Assembly: GCF_900089755.1 (NCBI RefSeq)
Contig: NZ_FLOC01000002.1
Span: 1 to 64,000 of the forward strand
Origin: Marinomonas aquimarina
GTDB taxonomy: Bacteria > Pseudomonadota > Gammaproteobacteria > Pseudomonadales > Marinomonadaceae
Direction: 5' to 3'
Length of the DNA: 64,000 nucleotides
Below the pieces are notes generated by a model. The model saw only the letters and a list, made by a program, of their open reading frames with translations, had not been told where the DNA came from and did not search any database. The position numbers were made by a program, and so were the translations under genes. Shown here piece after piece: positions 7,048 to 15,849 of this stretch (position 1 is its first letter; the number at the start of each line of letters is the position of its first letter).

Positions 7048-9602
7048 TAGCTCACTTTTAACTTACCTTGACGCAGTGCTTCGAACACATGCTCTTTCGG
7101 CCCATCTGCGACGATTCGACCACTGTCCATAACAATCAAGCGATCGACTAGATCTAGCATGGACGACTTATGGGTGATCAAAATCAGGGTTTTATCCTGC
7201 ATGATTTTCGCTAAACGGCGGCGCATACGGGTCTCAGTGGTGTTATCCATGGACGCGGTTGGCTCATCCAATATCAGGATACTCGGGTCAAATAATAGCG
7301 CTCGAGCAATCGCAACGCTTTGACGCTGACCACCTGACAAATGATGGCCGCGCTCACCGACTATGCTGTCTAAGCCTGCGGCGCGCAGGTTGGCAAACTC
7401 AGACACACCAGACAGATCCGCTGCGCGCACAATCGCCTGATCATCAACAAAGGGCACGCCAAAAGAAATATTGTCTTTGATAGAGCCATAAAACAGCGTC
7501 ACATCTTGTGATACAGCACCGATATTACGCCTGAGATCCACGGGATTGATCTGTCTTAAGTCAATGCCATCGATACGGACTGAGCCCTCTTTGGGTTCGT
7601 ATAAGCCCATCATCAGCTTACCCAGCGTGGTCTTACCAGAGCCAATACGACCAATAATGGCGACTTTATCACCGGTTTTAATTTTTAAATTAATAGCAGA
7701 GACCGCATTCTGATCTTGGTCTGGGTAACTAAACGCCACGTTTTCAAATTCAAAGCTGCCATCAAATCGATCGCGGTGAACAAACTTCACATCGTCCGGC
7801 TGCTCTACCGGTGAAGCCATAATCGAATTGATGCCATCAAAAGCAGATTTGGCATGATTATAACGCGCCGCTAACGCGGCAAACTGCGCCATCGGCGCTA
7901 ACGCTCGGCCGGTTAACATCACGCAAGCCACCAGAGCCCCCATGCTCATTTCTCGCTCTGAGATCATGTAAACACCGAACACAACCATGGCAACAGTCGT
8001 CATCTGTTGCGCCACCATGGCAAAAGAGGAACAGGACTGAGCCAACTGGCGAGTTTTAAGCCCCCAATCAGCAATGTTGCCAACTGCCTGCTCCCAGTTC
8101 TGTTGCAACGCTCCCTGAGCATTATTCAATTTGACACTTTCAGCATTTGATAAGCTTTCGATCAGCACGGCGTTCTTTTGCACCGCCGTTTTTTGCCCTT
8201 CCTCGATTGAGCGCTTCAAAGGCTTTTGAATCGCGAACGAATACACCAGCACAGCGACAATCGTGACGATAGGAATCAGCCCCAAAGGGCCGCCAATCAT
8301 ATAAATCACTGCAACGATTAAGAACATAAACGGAATATCGACTAGCGTCGTGATCGATGCGGAAGTGATAAAATCTCGAATGCTGTCAAAATCCTGTAGA
8401 TTCTTGGCAAATCCCCCCACTGAGCGGGGACGCGATGCCATGGTGATATTATTGACCCGCGAAAAGATATTAGAAGAAATCAAAATATCGGATTTCTTGC
8501 CTGCAATATCGATAAAGTAAGCCCGTAATATGCGTAGCAAGAAGTCAAAGAAATAGACCACACTGACGCCAGCGGCCAACACCCACAGTGTTTCGAAAGC
8601 GTTGTTTGGTACCACGCGATCGTAAACATTCATGACAAACAGCGGGCTGGCGAGCGCAAATACGTTGATCAAAAGCGATGCGATAAAGACATCACGATAA
8701 ATGCGCCATGAGGCCGATAAGGTTCCCCAAAACCAGTGCTTATGACTCTCTTGCTCGGCCTCGAAGCCTGAGCGTTTATCAAAACGGAATTGTGGGCGAA
8801 TAAAAAAGCAGTATCCAGAATATTGCGCCTCAAGCTCCGCTAAGGACATGGTCACTTCACCTGCCCCAGATTCTGGCATCAGCAAGGTCACACTGTCCGC
8901 TTGCGTATCGATACGTAACAGAACGCAGGCATTCTTGCCCTTTAGTAATAGCACCAAGGGCATCAGCTCCTGCGCTATTTTGTTAAGTGGTCGTTTTACA
9001 AAACGTGAAACAAAACCTATGCGATTGGCCGCCCGGGTAAAAATGGACGGTGTCATGCCCTCGGCAGAAGTTGGCAAGCCAGACAAAATCCCTTCGGCGG
9101 TGTAGGGGTTATTGTAGTGTTTCGAAAGCAGCACCAAGCAGTCTAATAAGGGATCAACACTCTCCAATTGGTCAGAGTAATCTTCCCAAGAAGAACCATC
9201 GCGCTGCTTACTTTTGTTTTCTGGCGCCGAATCAGGCTCTGACGGCCTATGCTGATTAGATGACGTTGTATGAGAGTCGTTTGTCAGGTCTTCGCTCGAA
9301 GAAGACTCTGTTGCGGCAGCTGCCGGCTTTGGAGAAGTGGTTTGTGCAGTGGATTTATGAACACTCGGCTGCGGTGTTTTTCCCGGCGTTCGATTGGTCG
9401 ACGTTTTACCTTCAGTAGGCTGAGCAGCCGTTTGATGCGGCCTTGCTGAGCTTGGAGTCATGTCACCTTGGTCATCACTCTTTGCGTTCGCTTGATCACT
9501 TTCAGAATGTAACCAACGCTTTGTATTTTCCTTAATGCGCTCTTCTTGAGACACGTTTTGATCCCTATCGCTTGTACTCTTATTTTTCCGAAATAATGGC
9601 AT
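7047..9602 (-). CDS. lapB: type I secretion ABC transporter (LapB/LssB family)
   Basis: 851 residues, longer than the usual 710-720 of the family. Order of parts: an N-terminal Ser/Thr/Pro/Gln-rich tail of about 145 residues that looks disordered; a C39-peptidase-like domain (DPLLDCLVLLSKHYNNP onward) that I read as catalytically dead, as usual for adhesin exporters; six transmembrane helices (about 300-580); and an ATPase domain with Walker A GRIGSGKTT, signature LSGGQRQ, Walker B ILILDEPT and the switch His (LITHK). It should export a giant RTX adhesin of the LapA type, which is not in the window. The ATG is at 9602 and the gene is divergent from the 116-residue gene at 9717. Confidence 0.93.
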   Translation of the reverse strand: MPLFRKNKSTSDRDQNVSQEERIKENTKRWLHSESDQANAKSDDQGDMTPSSARPHQTAAQPTEGKTSTNRTPGKTPQPSVHKSTAQTTSPKPAAAATESSSSEDLTNDSHTTSSNQHRPSEPDSAPENKSKQRDGSSWEDYSDQLESVDPLLDCLVLLSKHYNNPYTAEGILSGLPTSAEGMTPSIFTRAANRIGFVSRFVKRPLNKIAQELMPLVLLLKGKNACVLLRIDTQADSVTLLMPESGAGEVTMSLAELEAQYSGYCFFIRPQFRFDKRSGFEAEQESHKHWFWGTLSASWRIYRDVFIASLLINVFALASPLFVMNVYDRVVPNNAFETLWVLAAGVSVVYFFDFLLRILRAYFIDIAGKKSDILISSNIFSRVNNITMASRPRSVGGFAKNLQDFDSIRDFITSASITTLVDIPFMFLIVAVIYMIGGPLGLIPIVTIVAVLVYSFAIQKPLKRSIEEGQKTAVQKNAVLIESLSNAESVKLNNAQGALQQNWEQAVGNIADWGLKTRQLAQSCSSFAMVAQQMTTVAMVVFGVYMISEREMSMGALVACVMLTGRALAPMAQFAALAARYNHAKSAFDGINSIMASPVEQPDDVKFVHRDRFDGSFEFENVAFSYPDQDQNAVSAINLKIKTGDKVAIIGRIGSGKTTLGKLMMGLYEPKEGSVRIDGIDLRQINPVDLRRNIGAVSQDVTLFYGSIKDNISFGVPFVDDQAIVRAADLSGVSEFANLRAAGLDSIVGERGHHLSGGQRQSVAIARALLFDPSILILDEPTASMDNTTETRMRRRLAKIMQDKTLILITHKSSMLDLVDRLIVMDSGRIVADGPKEHVFEALRQGKLKVS

Positions 9603-9716
9603 AAAGAGCGGCTCTCATAAAGAATCTATATTCAGCACACTGAACTAGATAAAAGATAACATAAATATAATACTATGATTTACAATCGACCAATGCGTAA
9701 CACAGAGGAATGAAGC

Positions 9717-10067
9717 ATGCTCTATGCAAAAGTCAACGAACAGGGCGATATTGTCGATGTTGCCCCTTATCAAGATCACGACTACACAGTATTAGTGTCG
9801 CCCAACGATCCGCACGTGGCGGAGATTCTGGCGCAAACACTGGACCATGATTCGTCCCAAGAGCTGCTGACCTCCTCCGACCAAGAGATGATGCGTGTGC
9901 TAGAAGATTTGATTGATCTTCTTACTGAGAAACACTTAATTCATTTCACTGAACTGCCCATGGCCGCACAAAAGAAACTGTTAAGCCGAAAATTCGTACG
10001 TGGTATACACAATGGCAATAATGAAATCTTGATTGGTGATATCCGCGCCGATGACGCTTTAATTTAA
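9717..10067 (+). CDS. small conserved protein linked to Lap genes (often misnamed tryptophan synthase beta-like)
   Basis: 116 residues, no signal peptide. The central part (DQEMMRVLEDLIDLLTEKHL, then IHFTELPMAAQKKLLSRK, residues about 56-95) resembles a short protein of pseudomonads that databases label tryptophan synthase subunit beta-like. It has none of the pyridoxal-phosphate features of TrpB, so that name should not be trusted. It is divergent from lapB and converges on lapD. A Shine-Dalgarno GAGGAA lies before the ATG. A role in adhesion is only suggested by position. The stop codon falls in the centre of a near-perfect 29-base palindrome. Confidence 0.75.
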   Translation: MLYAKVNEQGDIVDVAPYQDHDYTVLVSPNDPHVAEILAQTLDHDSSQELLTSSDQEMMRVLEDLIDLLTEKHLIHFTELPMAAQKKLLSRKFVRGIHNGNNEILIGDIRADDALI

Positions 10068-10077
10068 AGCGTCATCG
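10049..10077. terminator. 29-base palindrome across a stop codon, between convergent genes
   Basis: Arms of 14 bases (10049-10062 and 10064-10077, starting CGATGACGC and ending GCGTCATCG) are perfect around one central T. The stop of the 116-residue gene is at 10065-10067. There is no strong T run on either side. It could end transcription both ways or protect 3' ends. Confidence 0.6.
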
Positions 10078-10085
10078 TAATCACT

Positions 10086-12038
10086 CTACTCTTCAAATGC
10101 TACTGGTCGGCCCACGCCATAACCTTGCACACCACTGATATCAAAGCGCTGTAACACTTCCACCTGCTTATCGGTTTCCACACCCGTTGCAATCACATCG
10201 ATATTCAAGCTGTTAAACATCTTACACAGGGTATGCATAAAGAAAGATTCAGAATCTTTGCCAATCGCCAATTTGGTGTAAGACGGATCAACTTTGACAT
10301 AATCTGGCATCAAAGTTTGTAAATATTGGAAAGCGGAAAACTGCTTACCCACATTATCAATACCAAACTTCACTTGATGTCGCTTCAGCGTTTGCACCAA
10401 CAAAAACGCATGGTCTTCGGCCGCCAACACGCTTTGTTCTGAGACTTCAAAAGCCAGCTTTTGTTTCACCTTATCAGGCAGACTTTGCAACACCTTGTCC
10501 AGCCAGCTCACAAAAGCAATCTTGGCATAAGCCGAGGTAGACAAGTTCACTACAAACGGGCCAGTTTGATCGGTGGTTTGCACCGTCTCGATGACATTCT
10601 TAATAATGACTTGGTCGACTTGCTCACCGAGATCAAATTGTTCTGCCAAGGCAATAAAATAACCTGCGTGATATTGCTTACCTTCAAATTCTAAACTGGC
10701 AAATAATTCTTGCTGTAACAATTTGTTACGGTCATTTGCCGCGGCAACGGGTTGGCGACGAAGGACAAAACTGCGATGCTCAATGGCATACTCCAACATC
10801 TCTTTCCAAGCAATCCGGCCGATGGCCATTTGCTGACCGGTTTCAGAGTCAAACACTTTAAACTCATTGGCCCCTGCTTGCTTGGCAGCACGTAACGCCG
10901 CATCCGCTTGCGCCATGGCGCTGGAACGAGTGACCGAGGCATCCATCACTACGGCACCGATGTTGGCCACCGCGTCCGAATAACTGATGCGTGATCCGGC
11001 CAGTTCATGCAGATCGAGCATGATGCCCGACACTAGCTCTTTTAAGCGTGCTAATTCAATATTTGGCACCAAGGCGACAAAATCCGCGCCACTTAAACGC
11101 GCTAAGGTAGCATTCGGAAAACTGGTCAGGTGAGTTTCCAAGACACCGGCGGCACTGCGAATAAAGTTATCGGCCGCTTCGTAGCCCATTTCGTTATTGA
11201 TTTTAGCCAAGTCAATCAAGCTGACTAACATCAGGCCATCATACGTGCGCTCTGTCTCTGAAAAGTGTGCCGCGGCCTGGCTTTCAAAAAAGTTACGGTT
11301 ACCCAAACCACTGACGGGGTCTTTAAAGGCTTTCGCCTGTAGCCACTGGGCCGTCTGAGCCTCCGCTGCAAACTCACGTTCGAGCTTGGCCGCCATGCGG
11401 TTCATAGACTCCACTACAGACTTCAGTTCACGGGTTTTGGGGAGCTTTTCCATCTGCACAAAACGACGCTGTTGGATGGCTTCGGCTTGCTTTTCCACTT
11501 CAGATAATGGTTTAAACAACCAGCGCAACAACAAACCGCCGATTAAAATGGCCACCGAGCCAATAGCAAGAAAGGAAAGCAATAAGTCACGACTTGCTAA
11601 CCAGAGTTGGTAGTAACCGTATCCTGCGCTCCCCGTAATGTAGACCTGACCGAGCTCATTCCAACCGTTGGAAATCACCGCATTGGCGGTCGGCACTTCA
11701 AAGTCGATGGCATTGATAAACCAATTCGGCACTCCCGAGATCTTAGTCACATTAGAACGCGTAATGTCGGCATCTGTAGCGTAGGCATGAACCCGCACTT
11801 CGGAGAAATAGCCACTATCAAACACAGCATTCACGTAACTTTCTACGGACACATAGTCTTCAAGTGCCATATAGTCTGATACCTGCATACTCAGTGAGGT
11901 GGCAGAGTCCTGTGTCGTCGAATGCAGCTGTTCAATCAAATAACTCTTGGTCGTTTGGAAATTAATCGCCATAACCACCATAAGCATCAGAGACAGCAGA
12001 AAAACAATAGTAAGTAGTAATTGTCGAAAGAGTGTCAC
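10086..12038 (-). CDS. lapD: LapD, inside-out cyclic-di-GMP receptor
   Basis: 650 residues. LapD binds c-di-GMP in the cytoplasm and then holds the LapG protease in the periplasm, so that the surface adhesin is kept. Seen in order: TM1 (about 5-25), a periplasmic output domain with FDSGYFSEVRV and VPNWFI like Pseudomonas LapD, TM2 (about 150-172), HAMP, a degenerate GGDEF domain (SGADF instead of GGDEF) and a degenerate EAL domain (the EAL site reads QELFASL), so neither synthesis nor cleavage of c-di-GMP is expected. The start is GTG at 12038 with GGAG seven bases before it. It follows lapG by ten bases in one operon. Confidence 0.95.
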   Translation of the reverse strand: MTLFRQLLLTIVFLLSLMLMVVMAINFQTTKSYLIEQLHSTTQDSATSLSMQVSDYMALEDYVSVESYVNAVFDSGYFSEVRVHAYATDADITRSNVTKISGVPNWFINAIDFEVPTANAVISNGWNELGQVYITGSAGYGYYQLWLASRDLLLSFLAIGSVAILIGGLLLRWLFKPLSEVEKQAEAIQQRRFVQMEKLPKTRELKSVVESMNRMAAKLEREFAAEAQTAQWLQAKAFKDPVSGLGNRNFFESQAAAHFSETERTYDGLMLVSLIDLAKINNEMGYEAADNFIRSAAGVLETHLTSFPNATLARLSGADFVALVPNIELARLKELVSGIMLDLHELAGSRISYSDAVANIGAVVMDASVTRSSAMAQADAALRAAKQAGANEFKVFDSETGQQMAIGRIAWKEMLEYAIEHRSFVLRRQPVAAANDRNKLLQQELFASLEFEGKQYHAGYFIALAEQFDLGEQVDQVIIKNVIETVQTTDQTGPFVVNLSTSAYAKIAFVSWLDKVLQSLPDKVKQKLAFEVSEQSVLAAEDHAFLLVQTLKRHQVKFGIDNVGKQFSAFQYLQTLMPDYVKVDPSYTKLAIGKDSESFFMHTLCKMFNSLNIDVIATGVETDKQVEVLQRFDISGVQGYGVGRPVAFEE

Positions 12039-12048
12039 AGTATGTCTC

Positions 12049-12744
12049 CTAGCCCTCTAAATCCGTTAATCGGTTATTTAAGTCAGTCCACAGACTTAAA
12101 CGAGATGAACCACCCACAAGCTGACCACGGCCTTTTTCTTTGGCCAGCCATAAGTTCTCAGCATTAAATGAATAGATCGGCAACAAATCGTTGCGCTGAA
12201 TCGCAGGTTTAATTGTTTTATCTAGATTATCCAGCAGCACTGGCACTGATGTCGGCGTGTGGTAATAGGCCAATACCATATGATGCTGATTGAGTCGCAA
12301 GGCTTTGACGTACACTAGCCTAAGCTTTTCGTCCGGTACACCAAGCTCTCTTAAGGCAAAATATTTGGCAATGGTAAAGTCTTCACAGTCACCACCGCCA
12401 CTGCCAAGAAATTCAATTGGTGTCGCCCAATAGTCATTTTTGCCCCAATGATCGATGTCGTTAACGAACTGCAACATGTTAAAAAAGCCATTAACATTTT
12501 GTAACTGCTGCTCTATTGGTAAGCCTCTGGATTCTTCAACGGTGCGACGCCACGCCATGATGCGCAGCTCGGCCCGCGGGCCATATTGAGCACCTATCCG
12601 CTTTGCCAGAGTGACATATTTTTGAGAAATATCGGCGACAAGCCAAGGAGAGGCTCCCACGGTAACTAACAAAAGCGTGAACACCAGCCCGTAATAGAAC
12701 CAGTGATGTACTCTCTGCCAGATCCATGGAAGCGTATTGAGCAT
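12049..12744 (-). CDS. lapG: LapG, periplasmic cysteine protease of the adhesin switch
   Basis: 231 residues from the ATG at 12744. A longer TTG start at 12774 would overlap the upstream gene and is less likely. It has an N-terminal membrane or signal segment (YYGLVFTLLLVTVGASPWL). The bacterial transglutaminase-like protease triad is present: Cys in GGGDCEDF (residue 120), His in NQHHMVLAYY (155) and Asp in LLDNLD (172), with His to Asp spacing as in Pseudomonas LapG. It should clip the N-terminal region of a LapA-type adhesin when LapD is not bound to c-di-GMP. The acidic calcium-binding surroundings (DCEDF) are also kept. Followed by lapD. Confidence 0.94.
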   Translation of the reverse strand: MLNTLPWIWQRVHHWFYYGLVFTLLLVTVGASPWLVADISQKYVTLAKRIGAQYGPRAELRIMAWRRTVEESRGLPIEQQLQNVNGFFNMLQFVNDIDHWGKNDYWATPIEFLGSGGGDCEDFTIAKYFALRELGVPDEKLRLVYVKALRLNQHHMVLAYYHTPTSVPVLLDNLDKTIKPAIQRNDLLPIYSFNAENLWLAKEKGRGQLVGGSSRLSLWTDLNNRLTDLEG

Positions 12745-12748
12745 GGGA

Positions 12749-13045
12749 TTACTCGGCTGGGGCGTTTTTAGCAAATTCAGCTAATTTTTCAGCACTGGCT
12801 TCGGCTTGATATTTGGCTTTCCAATCCGCATAAGGCTCTTTATAAACCACCTCACGGGCTTGTTCATAATCCATTTCAACACCGCGCTCTTGCGCCGCTG
12901 CCGCATACCATTTACTCAAACAGTTACGACAGAAACCCGCTAAGTTCATTAGGTCAATGTTTTGCACATCTTTGCGTTCGTCTAAATGTTCTACCAAACG
13001 ACGAAACGCAGCCGCTTGAACTTCTAACTCTGTTTGCTTATCCAT
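12749..13045 (-). CDS. DUF1244 family protein
   Basis: 98 residues from the ATG at 13045, chosen because GGAGG (13051-13055) lies five bases upstream. An ATG at 13057 would overlap this Shine-Dalgarno. The family mark is LAGFCRNCLSKWYAAAA (about residues 36-52), with a CxxC pair, and the rest is helical and charged. Function is unknown. It sits between tapT and lapG with very short gaps, so it is read in the same transcript. Confidence 0.85.
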   Translation of the reverse strand: MDKQTELEVQAAAFRRLVEHLDERKDVQNIDLMNLAGFCRNCLSKWYAAAAQERGVEMDYEQAREVVYKEPYADWKAKYQAEASAEKLAEFAKNAPAE

Positions 13046-13056
13046 GAAAACCTCCA

Positions 13057-13662
13057 TTAAGAGCGATGCTTATGCTCTTCTGGTTGCTTAGACCATTGTA
13101 GTGCAATTACGTCACTAAAAAAGTCTCTAATGTTTGAAATTTGTGCGTTGCCGCAGCACTCTAAGGCGTACACTGCCGCTTCTAAGGTAGATAACGCCTC
13201 GGCATTAGGAGATTTGCGAATCTCATATTGCGAACGCGGTGCGTGGGTAAACTTACCCTGCTTAAAACACCCCAGGCGCTCCTCGAGCCAGAGCATTTTC
13301 TTTGCCTTAGGCCAAGTACCGTCCAGTAAAATCAGATGCTTAATGGCGGCTATCTTCGCTTGGCTAAGTGACTCCACTGCTAGGGCCTGCTCACCAGGAA
13401 ATAGCAGCAACGCCTGCTCAGGGTCGACCGCGTCCATAAAGGCAGACAACTGCTCTGGCTCAGCAAACGACACAATTCGAGTCTTGTCGTAACATAAGGC
13501 AAATAAACGTGCGCTGTTTTTCGCATGCTTTGCCTCATGTTTATCTTGCAGTACCCACACGGTGACGTCACCAGTCACAGGCGCTATCAAATGACAGACA
13601 CACTGCCCTGTAGGATATCCACAGTGGGCACATAGTGAGCGTTTGACTGGGGGCTGGCTCAA
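13057..13662 (-). CDS. tapT: DTW-domain tRNA-uridine aminocarboxypropyltransferase
   Basis: 201 residues. DTW proteins of the TapT (YfiP) type move the 3-amino-3-carboxypropyl group of S-adenosylmethionine to a uridine of tRNA (acp3U47 in E. coli). Seen: a zinc-binding N-terminus with CAHCGYPTGQCVCH (Cys pairs), and the name-giving motif in LILLDGTWPKAKKM (about residues 109-122), followed by APRSQYEIRKSP. The start is a TTG overlapping the pdxJ stop (TTGA), with GGGG eight bases before it; no ATG suits better. Which position of tRNA it modifies cannot be told from the sequence. Confidence 0.85.
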   Translation of the reverse strand: MSQPPVKRSLCAHCGYPTGQCVCHLIAPVTGDVTVWVLQDKHEAKHAKNSARLFALCYDKTRIVSFAEPEQLSAFMDAVDPEQALLLFPGEQALAVESLSQAKIAAIKHLILLDGTWPKAKKMLWLEERLGCFKQGKFTHAPRSQYEIRKSPNAEALSTLEAAVYALECCGNAQISNIRDFFSDVIALQWSKQPEEHKHRS

Positions 13663-14384
13663 GCCATTTGCCCCAAGTATTTCTTCACCACATTGTCCCA
13701 GCCGAACTCTAATGCTTCGACCGTCAAGGCATGGCCAATAGACACTTCAGTAATGCGCTTGTCAGCACATAGTAAACCGACATTCTCGAGGTCTAGGTCA
13801 TGGCCAGCGTTCACACCTAAACCTGCCTCCAGTGCAGCTTGTGCCGCTTCTTGGTAGGTAACGTTGACCTCATCACGTTGCTCTGTGTGGTAGGCATTGG
13901 CATACGCCTCAGTGTACAGTTCAACACGATCTGCCCCCACGCTTTTCGCCAGGGCCATGTTGTCGGCCACTGGATCCATAAACAGCACCACACGAATGCC
14001 TTTCTCTTGAAGTTTAGCAATCACTGGACGCAATGCATCTTGATCTCGGCCAATGTTCCAGCCATGGTCAGAAGTCAGTTGATTGGGATCGTCTGGTACC
14101 AAAGTACACTGCTCTGGCTCAACCTCGAGTACCACTTCCAAGAATTTTTCATCGGGGAAACCTTCAATATTCAACTCACGACCAGGGTACTGTTTCAGCA
14201 GCTCCTTTAAATCATAAGCATCTTGATAAGTAGCATGACGTTGGTCCGGACGTGGGTGAATGGTAATACCGAAGGCACCAAGCTCAAGCGTGCGTTGTGC
14301 CATGGTCAACATATTTGGGTAATCACGGCCACGTGAGTTACGCAACAGGCCAATCTTATTCAGGTTTACACTTAGGTGGGTCAT
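13659..14384 (-). CDS. pdxJ: pyridoxine 5'-phosphate synthase
   Basis: 241 residues. PdxJ joins 1-deoxyxylulose 5-phosphate with 3-amino-2-oxopropyl phosphate, the last step of the DXP route to vitamin B6. The TIM-barrel signatures are present: LRNSRGRDYPN, ITIHPRPDQRH, ELNIEG and QCTLVPDDPNQLTSDHGW. The first strand reads VNLNKIGLLRN rather than the VNIDHVATLRN of E. coli, and HPRPDQRH replaces HLREDRRH. These variants look like the Bacteroidota form of PdxJ as I remember it. It is not beside recO or era, the usual gammaproteobacterial place. It heads a leftward unit with tapT. Confidence 0.92.
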   Translation of the reverse strand: MTHLSVNLNKIGLLRNSRGRDYPNMLTMAQRTLELGAFGITIHPRPDQRHATYQDAYDLKELLKQYPGRELNIEGFPDEKFLEVVLEVEPEQCTLVPDDPNQLTSDHGWNIGRDQDALRPVIAKLQEKGIRVVLFMDPVADNMALAKSVGADRVELYTEAYANAYHTEQRDEVNVTYQEAAQAALEAGLGVNAGHDLDLENVGLLCADKRITEVSIGHALTVEALEFGWDNVVKKYLGQMA

Positions 14385-14515
14385 GGTACTTCCTATCAGT
14401 AAATTTACCCCTAAAGTATACGCGATCCCCCCCTAGAACTTTAAGAATTAAATTTGACGGATCAACTGCATAGCCCGAGCTATGTTACAATTGCGACTTA
14501 CTTAAGGAGCTTATT

Positions 14516-15190
14516 GTGACCTACGAACCTTTTGACCATATTTATCAGCGAGCGGTCACACGCTTTAATAGCGAGTCACTGCTACAAGCCAGCCTAGCCA
14601 CACCTAAATCGCACCAAGCATTAGCGGCGATAAGTGACGACCGCTGGCTCGCAGCGTTTACCCAGAAAGTGTTTCAGTCCGGCATGAATTGGCAGGTGGT
14701 GCGCAATAAGTGGCCCAACTTTGAAAGCGCTTTCTTTGGCTTTGACATCGAAAAGATGCTCTTAATCCACGATGAAATGTGGGAAGAGAAAGCCAAAGAC
14801 CCAAGTATTATTCGCCACCTAGGTAAAGTCATGACGATTCGCGATAACGCCATCATGATGGCAGAAGTACAAGCCAAGCATGGCAGCTTCGCCAACTTCG
14901 TCGCTGAGTTCCCTAGCGATAATATTATCGAGCTTTGGCAGTATTTGAAAAAGCATGGCGCTCGCTTAGGTGGCAACACTGGGGCCTACACCTTGCGCAT
15001 TATGGGCAAAGATACCTTTCTTCTTAGTAAAGACGTAGAAGGTTACCTACGTCACCAGAACATCATCAGCACTGGGCGCGATACGCAAGCCGCCCTAAAA
15101 GCCGCCCAACACGCCTTTAATCATTGGCACGAACAATCCGGCTTGCCTTACTGTCAGATCAGTCAGTGCATTGCCTACAGCGTTAATTAA
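14516..15190 (+). CDS. Tag-like DNA glycosylase family protein
   Basis: 224 residues. The fold and pattern match the methyladenine glycosylase (Tag) family, with FQSGMNWQVVRNKWPNF near residue 51 and IIRHLGKVMTIRDNA near 99. Tag removes 3-methyladenine from DNA. However, the N-terminal Cys-Gly-Trp zinc site of E. coli Tag is missing, and the residue aligned by eye with its catalytic Glu38 is Lys, so activity may differ. The start is GTG at 14516 with AAGGAG six bases upstream; the gene is divergent from pdxJ. The frnE start follows after ten bases, so the two form one operon. Confidence 0.75.
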   Translation: MTYEPFDHIYQRAVTRFNSESLLQASLATPKSHQALAAISDDRWLAAFTQKVFQSGMNWQVVRNKWPNFESAFFGFDIEKMLLIHDEMWEEKAKDPSIIRHLGKVMTIRDNAIMMAEVQAKHGSFANFVAEFPSDNIIELWQYLKKHGARLGGNTGAYTLRIMGKDTFLLSKDVEGYLRHQNIISTGRDTQAALKAAQHAFNHWHEQSGLPYCQISQCIAYSVN

Positions 15191-15200
15191 CGGAGACATT

Positions 15201-15845
15201 ATGGCCGACCTAACCATCGATATCGTTGCAGATCCCGTATGCCCTTGGTGCTACCTGGGCTACACTCGCTTGAAAGCCGCTATGGAGCATTTAGGCGATG
15301 ATTTCCGCTTTGATATCCACTGGCTTCCTTTTGAATTGCACCCTGAGGTACCCGCGGCAGGCGTACCACGCTCACAGTATCTGGGACAAAAGTTTGGCAG
15401 CCAAGAAAAGTTAAACGAAGTCACTCACGCCCTACAGAACGTCGGCATTGAAGCTGGTGTTGAATTTAACTTTTCTGATAAGGACGTGATCCCGAATACG
15501 AAACTGGCCCATCAGTTTATTGCGCAAGCCAGCCGTATGAGCCTAGCCACACCTATGATGACAGCGCTGTTTTATGCTTACTTCAGCAAAGGCGAGAACA
15601 TCGGTGATCAGGACATTCTTGTGCGTATTGCCAAGGAAGTAGGCTTACAAGAAGAAGACATTGAAGATGCTCTCTCGCGCGAAGCCGAGCTATTGGTGGA
15701 AGAGAAAATGGAGCGCCTAGCCAAACTGCAAATTCAATCGGTTCCCACTTACATCATCAACGAGAAGTTTTTGGTACAAGGGGCGCACCCACCTGAAACC
15801 TTCGCTGAAATACTGACCGATATCACCAAAGAAGATGGCGCCTAA
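15201..15845 (+). CDS. FrnE/DsbA-like thiol oxidoreductase
   Basis: 214 residues from the ATG at 15201, which has GGAG eight bases upstream; a longer start at 15171 would overlap the previous gene. The redox motif CPWC stands at about residue 15 (VADPVCPWCYLGYTRLK), and the body is the DsbA-like helical insertion type of the FrnE and 2-hydroxychromene-2-carboxylate isomerase superfamily. Near the C-terminus SVPTYIINEKFLVQGA carries the cis-Pro of thioredoxin folds. There is no signal peptide, so it is cytoplasmic. The IS4-family element entered the hairpin at its stop codon but left the reading frame complete. Confidence 0.88.
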   Translation: MADLTIDIVADPVCPWCYLGYTRLKAAMEHLGDDFRFDIHWLPFELHPEVPAAGVPRSQYLGQKFGSQEKLNEVTHALQNVGIEAGVEFNFSDKDVIPNTKLAHQFIAQASRMSLATPMMTALFYAYFSKGENIGDQDILVRIAKEVGLQEEDIEDALSREAELLVEEKMERLAKLQIQSVPTYIINEKFLVQGAHPPETFAEILTDITKEDGA

Positions 15846-15849
15846 GGCG
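15839..15849. repeat. left target-site duplication (CGCCTAAGGCG)
   Basis: The 11-mer CGCCTAAGGCG occurs directly before the IS and again directly after it at 17273-17283. It is itself a palindrome around TAA and includes the frnE stop codon. A duplication of 10-13 bases is normal for the IS4 family. Confidence 0.95.

Noticed and set aside
9717-10067. Tryptophan synthase beta subunit
   Set aside because: The database-style name for this family is not supported: the protein has 116 residues and no PLP lysine or other TrpB motif.
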